Numbered from the stretch's first letter, positions 1 to 6,893 are shown. The stretch: DNA of 36,141 nt from an uncultured Acidobacteriota bacterium (GCA_937867335.1 CALMKX010000084.1:1-36141), one strand, 5' to 3'. The notes: generated from the sequence alone by a model not told the origin. Program-made: numbers and translations.

Positions 1-936
1 GACTTGGTACGCGCAAAGATTCGGCGGCAATGCCGGCATAGGGCCCCGGCTCATCACCGAAAGCCCCTGCGGAGCGAGCCCCAGCTCGGCCAGAAGTTCG
101 CTCTCCACCTCCTCCAACCAGAACTCGCCGAAGGATTCGACGTGGAATGGCAAATACAGAAAGGGCAAGCCGAGGGCCCGATAACAGCCGTTGTGCAAGC
201 GGGGAGAAAGGGAGTGCGAGACCGGGTTGCCGGCGATGCCGAAGAGGCTCTCGATGGGCCTCAGGCCGGGCAGGCCGAAGTCCTCGATCAGGGTGCGGAT
301 GGCCGGCTGACCGGGCGCGGCTGGTCTCTCCGCGAACGAGCCGTAGACCACCGGAGCGCCGAAGCGGGGCGCCAGGAGCCGAACCCAGCTGCCGAGCGCG
401 CCGGTGGGAAAGGCCACCACATCCCCCCGCCCGAGCCGGGCGAGAAAGGACAGCACGGCAAGCTCGTCGCCGTGCGTCGAAGCCGCCGGCACCAGCTTGT
501 AGAGGGCGGCGGAGGTTTCCTCCAGGCTCGCGAAGCGGCGGAAGAGGGCCCCGGCATCCGCCGCCCCGCCGTGCCAGGAGAGCAAGCGCTTCTCCGGCGG
601 GATGGCTGCCAGCAGCTGCGGGGAGAGATCCCGGGCCGCCTCGAGGTCGATCAGGTCGTAGCCGGCGGCGTGAGCGGCGAGGAGCGAGGCCTGCCGCTCG
701 AACGGTGCGGTTCCGCCCTCTCCGCCCTCGGCGGCGCTCCGCAGGGTGAAGAGGAGCTGCCGCCCGCTCGCCTCGCGCAGGCCCTGGGGCGAGGTCTCGC
801 CCAGCAGGTCCGCCCGTACCTCCAACCAGCGGACTTCCGGCGGCAGGGCCGCGAGCTCGGCCTCGGTGGGAAGCGAGGTCAGGGTCGCCACCAGGGTGGC
901 TTCCGACGTCGGGCGGCGCTGTGGGCTCAGCTGCAA
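1..936 (-). CDS. aroDE: Bifunctional 3-dehydroquinate dehydratase / shikimate dehydrogenase, 3' end cut by window edge
   Basis: The minus-strand frame is open from 939 to the left edge. The first ~220 residues match type I dehydroquinate dehydratase: LVATLT start strand, EVRADLL, FTLRSAAEGG, a His in SWHGG, a Lys in LYKLVP (Schiff-base position) and ERPAAPGQ. The next part begins a shikimate dehydrogenase: LFGIAGNPVSHSLSPRLHN, the shikimate-binding SHSLSP motif. Such fusions catalyse steps 3 and 4 of the shikimate pathway to chorismate, the precursor of Trp, Phe and Tyr. The start is one of two tandem TTG codons (939 or 936); GGAGGAG lies 5 or 8 bases upstream, and 936 has the better spacing. 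It is preceded by a Trp-type attenuator. The last ~15 codons (bases 1-45) no longer resemble AroE: the expected T-x-P-x-K segment after GLSV is missing, so a frameshift or assembly error at the edge is likely. Confidence 0.9.
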   Translation of the reverse strand, partial: MQLSPQRRPTSEATLVATLTSLPTEAELAALPPEVRWLEVRADLLGETSPQGLREASGRQLLFTLRSAAEGGEGGTAPFERQASLLAAHAAGYDLIDLEAARDLSPQLLAAIPPEKRLLSWHGGAADAGALFRRFASLEETSAALYKLVPAASTHGDELAVLSFLARLGRGDVVAFPTGALGSWVRLLAPRFGAPVVYGSFAERPAAPGQPAIRTLIEDFGLPGLRPIESLFGIAGNPVSHSLSPRLHNGCYRALGLPFLYLPFHVESFGEFWLEEVESELLAELGLAPQGLSVMSRGPMPALPPNLCAYQV

Positions 937-970
937 CAAAAAAGCTCCTCCGGGTTACCGAGAGGAGCTT
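935..970 (-). terminator. Attenuator terminator hairpin overlapping the aroDE ribosome binding site
   Basis: On the minus strand AAGCTCCTC (970-962) pairs perfectly with GAGGAGCTT (950-942) across an 11-base loop. A run of six T (943-938) follows, the classic shape of an intrinsic terminator. The Shine-Dalgarno sequence GGAGGAG of aroDE (951-945) forms most of the 3' arm, and the T run enters the TTG start codons. Folding would therefore both end transcription and hide the ribosome binding site. Confidence 0.88.
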
Positions 971-991
971 CTTGTCATCGCCGCTGGCGTT

Positions 992-1033
992 GTCGCTCGT
1001 CCCGGACCTTCGAAGGTCGGGACGAGTTGCGAC
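992..1033 (-). promoter_or_regulatory. Strong leader hairpin between trp leader peptide and terminator
   Basis: CTCGTCCC (1026-1019 on the minus strand) pairs with GGGACGAG (1003-996). The inner stem is GACC/GGTC around TTCGAA, and an outer GTCG/CGAC pairing sits beyond a small bulge. The hairpin starts 6 bases after the leader-peptide stop codon, where a ribosome finishing the leader would cover its 5' arm. The 3' arm GACGAGC could pair imperfectly (6 of 7) with GCTCCTC of the terminator, a possible alternative pairing. The exact antiterminator fold is not resolved. Confidence 0.65.
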
Positions 1034-1039
1034 CCCGAC

Positions 1040-1120
1040 CTAGGCCTTGGAATGCGCGTGGCCATGCCACCACCAATGGCTGGTGGTCGAGGCGGCGGCA
1101 GTGGCTACGAGCACGGTCAT
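1040..1120 (-). CDS. trpL: Tryptophan operon leader peptide (26 aa, Trp-Trp-Trp)
   Basis: ATG at 1120 opens a 26-codon frame ending in TAG at 1040. It is rich in Ala and Thr at the N-terminus and ends SHWWWHGHAHSKA. Three consecutive UGG codons (residues 16-18) in so short a peptide, placed between a promoter and a terminator hairpin, are the hallmark of ribosome-mediated Trp attenuation. Under Trp starvation the ribosome would stall on the UGG run and favour read-through into aroDE and whatever follows. The UGG run itself can pair with the upstream ACC-ACC-A codons (CCACCA/TGGTGG), giving a small hairpin within the coding region. There is no good Shine-Dalgarno sequence, and the likely transcription start is about 4-5 bases before ATG, so translation is probably leaderless. 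Confidence 0.88.
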   Translation of the reverse strand: MTVLVATAAASTTSHWWWHGHAHSKA

Positions 1121-1131
1121 GGTTCGAGGAG

Positions 1132-1161
1132 ATTAGAGCCCGGGGGCCGGGCTGGTGTCAA
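1132..1161 (-). promoter_or_regulatory. Promoter of trpL-aroDE
   Basis: The minus strand has a perfect -35 TTGACA (1161-1156), an 18-base spacer and a -10 TCTAAT (1137-1132). Expected transcription start is near 1125-1124, only a few bases before the leader-peptide ATG at 1120. Confidence 0.75.
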
Positions 1162-1204
1162 GGCCGGGTGGGGAGCGCCCGGCGAGAGCGCCGAGGGCTC
1201 GCTG

Positions 1205-1243
1205 CACCGAGGGTCGAGCCAGGGGCGAACCCGGCCCTCGGTG
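1205..1243 (-). repeat. 9-bp inverted repeat, possible terminator of the 1266-2087 gene
   Basis: CACCGAGGG (1205-1213) and CCCTCGGTG (1235-1243) are perfect complements around 21 bases. The repeat lies 23 bases beyond the stop codon of the upstream secreted-protein gene and before the trp-type promoter. No T run follows, so it is at most a weak intrinsic terminator. Confidence 0.35.
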
Positions 1244-1265
1244 TTCGAGCGAAGGGGCGACGAGC

Positions 1266-2087
1266 CTAGTTCGCGGGCTCGGCCGGAACTTCGATCACGG
1301 CGCACTTGATCGGCGTCGGAGCCGGAGCCGGCACCGCGTTCCTCGGCGAAGCGGGCTGCACGTTGCACGGCTTCGGCGGCTTGGTCGGGTGCGGCCCCGA
1401 GTGGGTAGCGGCCGTGGGGAAGAAGTTCGAGGTCCCCGGGAGCACCTTGTCGAGAGCGCCGTCGCAGTTCGAGTCCACGTTCACGTTGCCGCTCACCACC
1501 ACAGCCCCGGCCGGCGGCGCGTACTGCCAGGCGCCACCGGTGGTGACCATGCGCAGCGAATCGGTGGTGGTCAAGCTGGTGGCGCCGCTGGTGAAGATCA
1601 CGTCGGCCTTCACGGTGAAGTCGGCGGTGAAGCTGCCGCCGCTCGCCGAGGTGACGACCGCCGTGATGCTGCCCGGAGCCTGCACCGCCGAAAGACGCGC
1701 CTTGACGGTCCAGGTGCGGCCGCAGGGGTCCACCCAGCCGCCGTTCTTCACGCACAGAGCGGCCATCACCAGCGTGGTGCTGCCCTTGCCGGTAGCGTCG
1801 AAGTTGATGATGCCGGTGCGCTGCAGGATGGTGTCGCTGGTGCCGAGGGCCTTGTCCGCGGCGATCGGGTCGCCGGAAACCGGAACCTGCCCGGCGAAAG
1901 GCGACGGGCAGCCCGGGAAGAAGCCGGCCGGCAGCGGGTTGTCCGAGAAGTCGATCACGGTGCCGGGCTGGGTCTCCCACAGGTCGATACCCGGGTTGAC
2001 GGCCGGTACAGCGCTGGCAGGGCCGGCCACGGCCAGGCCGGCGATCAGGAGAATTGCGAGCGTCAGAACCTCAGTTCTCTTGTTCAT
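1266..2087 (-). CDS. Secreted protein of unknown function
   Basis: 273 aa. The N-terminus is a clear Sec signal peptide: MNKRTEV, a hydrophobic core LTLAILLIAGLAVAG, then a cleavage region PASA-VPA near residue 26. The mature part is rich in Gly, Thr, Ser and Val with beta-strand character. It has few cysteines, a DSNCDGALD segment resembling short Asp-rich calcium loops, and a Pro-rich tail (PTKPPKP, PAPAPTP). I recognise no enzyme motif. The ATG is preceded by GGAG about 13 bases upstream, so initiation may be modest. The gene stands alone: a ~300-base intergenic region lies upstream and the trp-type promoter downstream. It may be a lineage-specific exported or surface protein; no function is assigned. 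Confidence 0.8.
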   Translation of the reverse strand: MNKRTEVLTLAILLIAGLAVAGPASAVPAVNPGIDLWETQPGTVIDFSDNPLPAGFFPGCPSPFAGQVPVSGDPIAADKALGTSDTILQRTGIINFDATGKGSTTLVMAALCVKNGGWVDPCGRTWTVKARLSAVQAPGSITAVVTSASGGSFTADFTVKADVIFTSGATSLTTTDSLRMVTTGGAWQYAPPAGAVVVSGNVNVDSNCDGALDKVLPGTSNFFPTAATHSGPHPTKPPKPCNVQPASPRNAVPAPAPTPIKCAVIEVPAEPAN

Positions 2088-2385
2088 TTAAATTGTGGCT
2101 CCATGTGAAGAAAAGAAAGTTGTGCCCCTGGTCCTTCGTTGCGCGCGATCTGGCCGGTAGCGGACTGGATGCCGCTTCTAGGAATCCATCATCGGCTACT
2201 GCTGCAAGTATCTGCCGACAATTTTTCGCTTCCTTCGTTCAAGTGCATCTTTGTGGGCAGAGAGAGACACTCATTTTTTTGCTTTGATCCGCCTTCGTTA
2301 TCGCCGGACACGCCGTGGACGAGGCACTGCCTGGGCATCTTCCGGCGAGGAAGGCGTCCGGATAGAAAAGCGCAAGAAAACGAGA
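2088..2385. other. Intergenic region with three copies of CCTTCGTT
   Basis: No gene is visible here. The stretch is less GC-rich than its surroundings and must hold the promoter of the minus-strand gene at 1266-2087, but no convincing -35/-10 pair stands out. The octamer CCTTCGTT occurs three times on the plus strand at 2133, 2232 and 2292 and could be a regulator half-site. A short stem CTTCC/GGAAG near 2339-2353 is too weak to call a terminator for the gene ending at 2386. Confidence 0.4.
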
Positions 2386-3117
2386 TCAGGAATAAAGACG
2401 GAGGAAACGATCCAGCAGGCCGTCCGCCTGCGGGCTGGGTCGCAGCCTGCCGAGGAAGCGCTGGTAGGCGTCTTCATCGGCTCCCAGGTAGCGATCCTGG
2501 TAGAGGCGGGCCCGCTGGCGCATCTCGGGCTCCCCCATCTCGCTGTGGAACTGGCTGCCGTAGACCGGCCGATCCGCCAGGCGCACCAGCTGGCAGAGGC
2601 AGCTCGGCGTGGAAGCCAGAACCACCAGCTCCGCGGGCGCCGGCTCGATCTGGTCGTTGTGCCCGAGCTGCACCGCGAACTGCTCCGGGAGGCCGTCGAG
2701 CAAGGGGTCCGCCTTGCCGGCCGGGGTCAGCTCGAGATCGAAAGTCCCTACTTCAGCCCGTTCCTTGTCGGTGATCACGGCTCCACCGAGGATCTTGCCC
2801 AGGAATTGATGCCCCCAGCAGGAGCCGAAGAACGGACGGCCATCGTCGATCCAGCGCAGCACCACCTCGGTCAAGGCCTCGGTGAAGGGGTAGTCGACGG
2901 TCACAGAATGAACGCCCGCGCCACCGATCATCAAGACATCGGCGTCTTCTACGGTCGCCCAGCAGAGCTCGGGATGGTCCGCCACGTTCTGGATGCGGAG
3001 CTGCTGGGGCTCGAGGTGGCAATGGCGCAAGAAGCACTGGCGTTCCTGCTCGGCCACCACGGGAAGGTCTCGGATCTGAACCAGGAAGACCCGCAGCTCC
3101 GAGCGCGGCTTGCCCAC
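2386..3117 (-). CDS. Class I glutamine amidotransferase-like protein
   Basis: 243 aa. The class I GATase triad is visible: nucleophile Cys100 in FFGSCWGHQFLG, and His191 and Glu193 in GSQFHSEM. An oxyanion-type GG pair precedes it at residues 65-66 (MIGGAGVHS). The family transfers or hydrolyses glutamine-type amides. This stand-alone form resembles GuaA-like or gamma-glutamyl-cleaving amidotransferases, and the true substrate is unknown. The start is GTG at 3117 with GGGAGGGG just upstream, and the proC stop is 11 bases before it. It is thus the last gene of a proline dehydrogenase-proC-GATase group. The link to glutamate/proline chemistry is suggestive only. Confidence 0.82.
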   Translation of the reverse strand: MGKPRSELRVFLVQIRDLPVVAEQERQCFLRHCHLEPQQLRIQNVADHPELCWATVEDADVLMIGGAGVHSVTVDYPFTEALTEVVLRWIDDGRPFFGSCWGHQFLGKILGGAVITDKERAEVGTFDLELTPAGKADPLLDGLPEQFAVQLGHNDQIEPAPAELVVLASTPSCLCQLVRLADRPVYGSQFHSEMGEPEMRQRARLYQDRYLGADEDAYQRFLGRLRPSPQADGLLDRFLRLYS

Positions 3118-3128
3118 CTCGCCCCTCC

Positions 3129-3950
3129 CTACTGAACCAGCTCGCCCGCTCGTCGCGTGGCCTCGACGACGGTCTTGATCAGGGTCACCCTCAGTCCACC
3201 TTCTTCGAGCTTCAAGATGCCGTCGATGGTGCAGCCGGCGGGTGTGGTGACGGCGTCCTTGAGCACCGCGGGATGGTCGCCGGTCTCGATCACCATTCGG
3301 GCTGCCCCCAGGCAGGTCTGGGCCGCGAGCTCGGTGGCGATCGCTCGAGGCAGGCCGGCCTTGACCCCACCTTCGGCCAGGGATTCGATGATGATGTAGA
3401 CGAAAGCGGGTCCGCTCGCCGAGAGGCCGGTGACGGCATCGAAGTACTTCTCGTCGAGGACCATGGCCCGGCCGAGGGACTCGAACAGGCGCTTGACCAC
3501 GGCGAGCTGGCCCTCTCGGGCGTGGCGGCCGCCGCAGACGCCGCTCATGCCAGCGCCGATCAGGCTCGGTGTGTTGGGCATCACCCGAACCACGGCCACG
3601 GGAGCCGGCAGACGCTCCTCGATGTAGCCCGTCGAGACGCTGGCGAGGATCGAGATCACCATCTGCCCGGGGCGGAGCACCGGAGCGAGCTCCGCCAGCA
3701 CCTCGGCTGCTCCCTGAGGCTTGACGCCCAGGAGAATGGTGTCCGCGCTAGCCACCGCCTGACGGTTGTCGAGGGTGGCCTCGATGCCCAGCTCACGGGC
3801 CACCTGCTCGATCCTCGCCTGATGGCGGGCGGTGGCGATCACCTGGGCCGGGCGCACGACTCCAGCTCCCAGCCAGGCACGAAGCAGGGTCGTTCCCATC
3901 TTGCCGGCACCGACGACCGCCAGCCGGCCCAGCTCGAGTTCGGGTTCCAT
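3129..3950 (-). CDS. proC: Pyrroline-5-carboxylate reductase
   Basis: 273 aa, the normal family length. It reduces pyrroline-5-carboxylate to proline with NAD(P)H, the last step of proline synthesis, in the cytosol. The N-terminal Rossmann fold shows VVGAGKMGTTLL (residues ~12-23). VKPQ, the MPNTP motif, and the C-terminal signature around GLSASGPAFVY and DAVTTPAGCTIDGI are all present. It follows the proline dehydrogenase gene by only 5 bases and precedes the amidotransferase gene by 11, so the three are almost certainly co-transcribed. Having the enzyme that makes proline beside the one that oxidises it is unusual as regulation but would close a proline/P5C cycle. Confidence 0.96.
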   Translation of the reverse strand: MEPELELGRLAVVGAGKMGTTLLRAWLGAGVVRPAQVIATARHQARIEQVARELGIEATLDNRQAVASADTILLGVKPQGAAEVLAELAPVLRPGQMVISILASVSTGYIEERLPAPVAVVRVMPNTPSLIGAGMSGVCGGRHAREGQLAVVKRLFESLGRAMVLDEKYFDAVTGLSASGPAFVYIIIESLAEGGVKAGLPRAIATELAAQTCLGAARMVIETGDHPAVLKDAVTTPAGCTIDGILKLEEGGLRVTLIKTVVEATRRAGELVQ

Positions 3951-3955
3951 CCGCG

Positions 3956-4867
3956 CTACCTCGAGGCGGCTGCGGGCCGGAAGAAGGCCCGCACCACGTG
4001 GCGAGCGACCTCGGGGTTCTCGCGTAGCCGCCGAATGGAGTAAGCGTACCAGTCCCGTCCGTAGGGCACATAGACCCGCAGGCGGTGCCCTTCGGCGATC
4101 AGATATGAGCGCAGCTCCTCCTCCACTCCCAGCAGCATCTGGAGCTCGTAGCGATCACGCGGCACTTTCAGACGGTCCACCAACGCGAGGGCCCCCGCCA
4201 GCAGGTACTCGTCGTGGGTGGCGATGCCCACGTAGACGCCCCTCGACAGCGCCTTCTCGAGCTGGGCGAGGAAGGCCAGCCGAACCGTTTCGTAGCCCTT
4301 CCAGGCCACTCGCCGGGGCTCAAGATAGATGCCCTTGCACAGCCGGATGTTGGCGCCGGAGGGCGGCAGGGCTTCGATGTCCGCGGGTGTTCGCCGCATG
4401 TAGGCCTGGAGCACCACACCGACATTGCCGTGGCTCCGCTGCAGCTCGTGGTAGAGCGCGAGCGTGGCATCCGTGGTGGTGGCATCTTCCATGTCGATGC
4501 GCACGAAGTTGCCGTGCTCCTTGGCTGCCGAGACGATCTTCTCGACGTTCTCGCGGCAGAGCGCCGGGTCGATCTTCAAGCCCAGCATGGTGAGCTTGAT
4601 GGAGACGTTCGAATCGAGCCCGTCCGTCGCGATCGAGCCGAGGAGCTCGACGTATTCCTGGGCGAAGCGCCTGGCCACGGCGGGCTCGGTGACCTCCTCG
4701 CCCAGCACATCGAGCGTGGCCATCGCCCCGGCCTGGTTGAGCGCCCGCACTGTGGCCAGAGCCTCCTCGCGGGTGGCCCCCGCCACGTAGCGAGAGGCCA
4801 CCTTGCCCACGATGAAGCGGGGAACCAGGGGAAGTCCGGCTTTGACCAGGCGCCCGAAAAGGCTCAT
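3956..4867 (-). CDS. Proline dehydrogenase (monofunctional, FAD-dependent)
   Basis: 303 aa, the size of stand-alone bacterial proline dehydrogenases. It oxidises proline to pyrroline-5-carboxylate and passes electrons via FAD to quinone. Family segments appear in order: RFIVGKVASRYVAG (residues 17-30), LDVLGE (52-57), VSIKLTMLG (88-96), RIDMED (123-128), QAYMRR (154-159), RLCKGIY (175-181), YELQMLLGV (240-248), RVYVPYGRDW (264-273) and RRLRENP (279-285), the last two lining the FAD/proline site. It is first of a tight group with proC (5-base gap). No P5C dehydrogenase lies nearby. The gene 67 bases upstream is a BoxB/PaaA-like oxygenase, so a shared transcript from further upstream is possible. 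Confidence 0.94.
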   Translation of the reverse strand: MSLFGRLVKAGLPLVPRFIVGKVASRYVAGATREEALATVRALNQAGAMATLDVLGEEVTEPAVARRFAQEYVELLGSIATDGLDSNVSIKLTMLGLKIDPALCRENVEKIVSAAKEHGNFVRIDMEDATTTDATLALYHELQRSHGNVGVVLQAYMRRTPADIEALPPSGANIRLCKGIYLEPRRVAWKGYETVRLAFLAQLEKALSRGVYVGIATHDEYLLAGALALVDRLKVPRDRYELQMLLGVEEELRSYLIAEGHRLRVYVPYGRDWYAYSIRRLRENPEVARHVVRAFFRPAAASR

Positions 4868-4934
4868 CCAGCGCGCCTCGCCGAACGGAAATCAGAGCGA
4901 TTCAGCTCCACCGCGCCACGCACCCGTCGCCAGC

Positions 4935-6269
4935 TCAAGCCTGCGCCTGCGACTCCAGCTTCACCGCCGGCTCATCGCGCACCCAACGCACCGCTCGCGA
5001 GCACTGGCAGGCTCCGCCCACTCGGCGCAGGGCGGGCATCTGCCGCGAGGCTTCTTCGGCGGTCATCTCACCGGCCGCCACCTTGCGCAGCGCCAGGGTG
5101 TAGTCCTTGAAATCGCGGCCGGCCAGGTAGGCTTCCGGCAGGTTGCGGCAGAGGTAGCGCAGGTACTCTTCGACGTCCTCGAAGGTTTCTCCCTGAGCGC
5201 CCACCATGGTGAAGGCGGCCATGCCCCGGCGGCGGAAGAAGCCGAGGTGCGGTACCCGCAGCAGCTCCTCGGGCTGGATGCCGTGCTGCACCGTCCCTTC
5301 CTTGTGCAGCGCCTCGAGGGCCGCTTCCGCCTCGACGCGCGAAAGCTCAGGCCTCTTGGCCCGCACGTAGCGCAGGTTGAGGTCGCGTACCACCTTCTCC
5401 ACTTCCGCGTAGTACTGCGCCTGGGCCTCGGAGTTCTTGATCGGCTTGAGCCCCATGCGCACGTTCGAGGCACCGCCCCGCTCGTCGCCGAACATCTCGA
5501 CGGCGCGAGAGATCCACTTGTTCAGGGTGTGCTGGAGCGCGGCCATGGAGACGTAGGGCTCCCCCGCCGCGGCCTGCTGTACCCAGCGGCGCAACGGCAC
5601 CACGCCGGCAGCCAGGTGGAACGCCTCTTCGCGCAGCATCGGCGGCATGCTCTCCGCCATCGGCTTGTAGGCCGAGACCCCCTGCAGCGTGAGTTGGTAC
5701 TTGCCCACGCGGTCGATCATGGCGCAGAAGACGATCGAGTCGAGAAAGCTGTCGAAGGCGATGTTGAAAGCCCCTAGAACGTGGGAGCCGGTGGTCATGG
5801 AGAGGATCTCTTCCACGAAGTCGGCGGAGGATTGCTGGCTCACGGAGGACCAATCGTCCTCCACCAGCAGGTGCAGCATCTGGTAGCCGTGGCGGAGCTC
5901 TTCGGCCATCATGCGCAGGATCCACACTTGCTCTTCCTCTTCCGGCGCCCGGGCCAGCACCTCGCGATGCTGCTGGATGGAGCCGAACTCGGTCGAGGCC
6001 TGGGCCTTGATGGCACTCAGTAGGTGGTGGGCCTGCTCCGAACTCAGGTCCGCAGCCACCGTTCGCTTGGGCTGCCCTTTGTGCTCGCCGCATTCGATCT
6101 CGTTGCAGATCCCCACTTCGCGGTAGGCGCAGAGCTCGAAGCGTCGGTCGTTGGGAAAGTACTTGTCCCAACTCTCCATCAGGAAGGGGAAATCGGTGAG
6201 GTAGGTATCCCTCCAGCGCACCACAGCGTCGTGGAAGTGCTTCGGCAGGGTGGTCGAACGGGTCCGCAT
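4935..6269 (-). CDS. BoxB/PaaA-like diiron oxygenase subunit
   Basis: 444 aa from the ATG at 6269, chosen because GGAGG lies 8 bases upstream. The ferritin-like diiron ligands are recognisable: Glu94 (ASTEFGSIQQH), Glu124-x-x-His127 (EELRHGYQ), an Asp in FDSFLDS near 173-177, and Glu215-x-x-His218 (REEAFHL). CGEHKG and VGKYQL match positions in BoxB, the oxygenase subunit of benzoyl-CoA 2,3-epoxidase (about 470 aa); PaaA is shorter. The family adds one oxygen atom to an aromatic CoA thioester and needs a reductase (BoxA or PaaE) and partner enzymes, none of which is encoded in the window. The substrate is therefore open. It is preceded by a terminator-like hairpin and followed by proline dehydrogenase. 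Confidence 0.8.
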   Translation of the reverse strand: MRTRSTTLPKHFHDAVVRWRDTYLTDFPFLMESWDKYFPNDRRFELCAYREVGICNEIECGEHKGQPKRTVAADLSSEQAHHLLSAIKAQASTEFGSIQQHREVLARAPEEEEQVWILRMMAEELRHGYQMLHLLVEDDWSSVSQQSSADFVEEILSMTTGSHVLGAFNIAFDSFLDSIVFCAMIDRVGKYQLTLQGVSAYKPMAESMPPMLREEAFHLAAGVVPLRRWVQQAAAGEPYVSMAALQHTLNKWISRAVEMFGDERGGASNVRMGLKPIKNSEAQAQYYAEVEKVVRDLNLRYVRAKRPELSRVEAEAALEALHKEGTVQHGIQPEELLRVPHLGFFRRRGMAAFTMVGAQGETFEDVEEYLRYLCRNLPEAYLAGRDFKDYTLALRKVAAGEMTAEEASRQMPALRRVGGACQCSRAVRWVRDEPAVKLESQAQA

Positions 6270-6281
6270 GGAAGTTGCCTC

Positions 6282-6313
6282 CAAAGAAGCAAGACGCCGG
6301 CACGGGGCCGGCG
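6282..6313 (-). terminator. Hairpin with T-rich tail between GNAT gene and BoxB-like gene
   Basis: On the minus strand CGCCGGC (6313-6307) and GCCGGCG (6301-6295) form a perfect 7-bp stem with a 5-base loop, followed by the T-rich TCTTGCTTCTTT. It lies just after the acetyltransferase stop and directly before the GGAGG of the BoxB-like gene. It probably terminates or reduces read-through from upstream. Confidence 0.6.
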
Positions 6314-6323
6314 GGTGTAGGGA

Positions 6324-6764
6324 TTAGAGCGCCATCACCAGGGGTCGCAGTGTCGCCGGCTGGAAGCCCAAGGAAGCGAAGAACGCCGAGAGATCCTCTC
6401 GTTCGGCATCGACGAAGGTCCGTACTTTCGCAGCGCCCCGGCGGCGGAAGTGATCGAGCATGGCCGAAGCGAGTTCGCGGCCGACCGAGCGCCCGCGGTG
6501 ATCGGGATCCACCCCCACCACTTCGATCCAGCCTGTCGCTTCCTCCTGGCCGAACTCGCCCGAGCGCACTTCGCCGAGCATGAATCCCAGGAGCTCGCCG
6601 TCCGCCTCGGCGACCACCGAGGAGTCCGGATCGCGGCGCAGGTAGTAGGTCAGCCGGCGCTCCCAGATGTCCGGCCGGTACTGCCCGGAGAGTTTTTCGT
6701 CGATAGCTATGATGGCGTCGAGGTCGAGCTCGTTGGCAGGGCGGATGGTTACGGAATCACTCAT
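6324..6764 (-). CDS. GNAT-family N-acetyltransferase
   Basis: 146 aa, a single GNAT domain. The start MSDSVTIRPANELDLDAI is the usual first strand and helix. VVGVDPDHRGRSVG (residues ~82-95) is motif A, with the acetyl-CoA pyrophosphate-binding R-G-R-x-V-G loop. The C-terminal AFFASLGFQPA is the family's final strand region. Members acetylate small-molecule amines or protein N-termini, and the substrate cannot be told from sequence. There is no obvious Shine-Dalgarno sequence. A 7-bp hairpin sits just upstream of the start. Confidence 0.88.
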   Translation of the reverse strand: MSDSVTIRPANELDLDAIIAIDEKLSGQYRPDIWERRLTYYLRRDPDSSVVAEADGELLGFMLGEVRSGEFGQEEATGWIEVVGVDPDHRGRSVGRELASAMLDHFRRRGAAKVRTFVDAEREDLSAFFASLGFQPATLRPLVMAL

Positions 6765-6778
6765 GATGGCCGGAAATT

Positions 6779-6797
6779 GGCACCCGAAAGGGGTGCC
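6779..6797 (-). repeat. Hairpin GGCACCC/GGGTGCC before the GNAT gene
   Basis: A perfect 7-bp stem with a 5-base loop lies 14 bases upstream of the acetyltransferase start and about 97 bases after the secreted-protein stop at 6894. On the minus strand AATTT follows, so it may be a weak terminator of the upstream gene or a structured leader. Confidence 0.4.
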
Positions 6798-6893
6798 ACC
6801 TCTCGCCCTGGAATTCTACTTCACAGCTCGGCCCTCCCCGCAAAGTCCACCTCAACGGGTAGGGCCAGGCAGCGGAGCTCGGAACTCTGTCGT

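Noticed and set aside
1155-2108. Long plus-strand frames across the secreted-protein gene and attenuator
   Set aside because: Composition is Arg/Gly/Ala-rich shadow sequence of a high-GC opposite strand, with no family motifs; the minus strand has a signal peptide and clear features.
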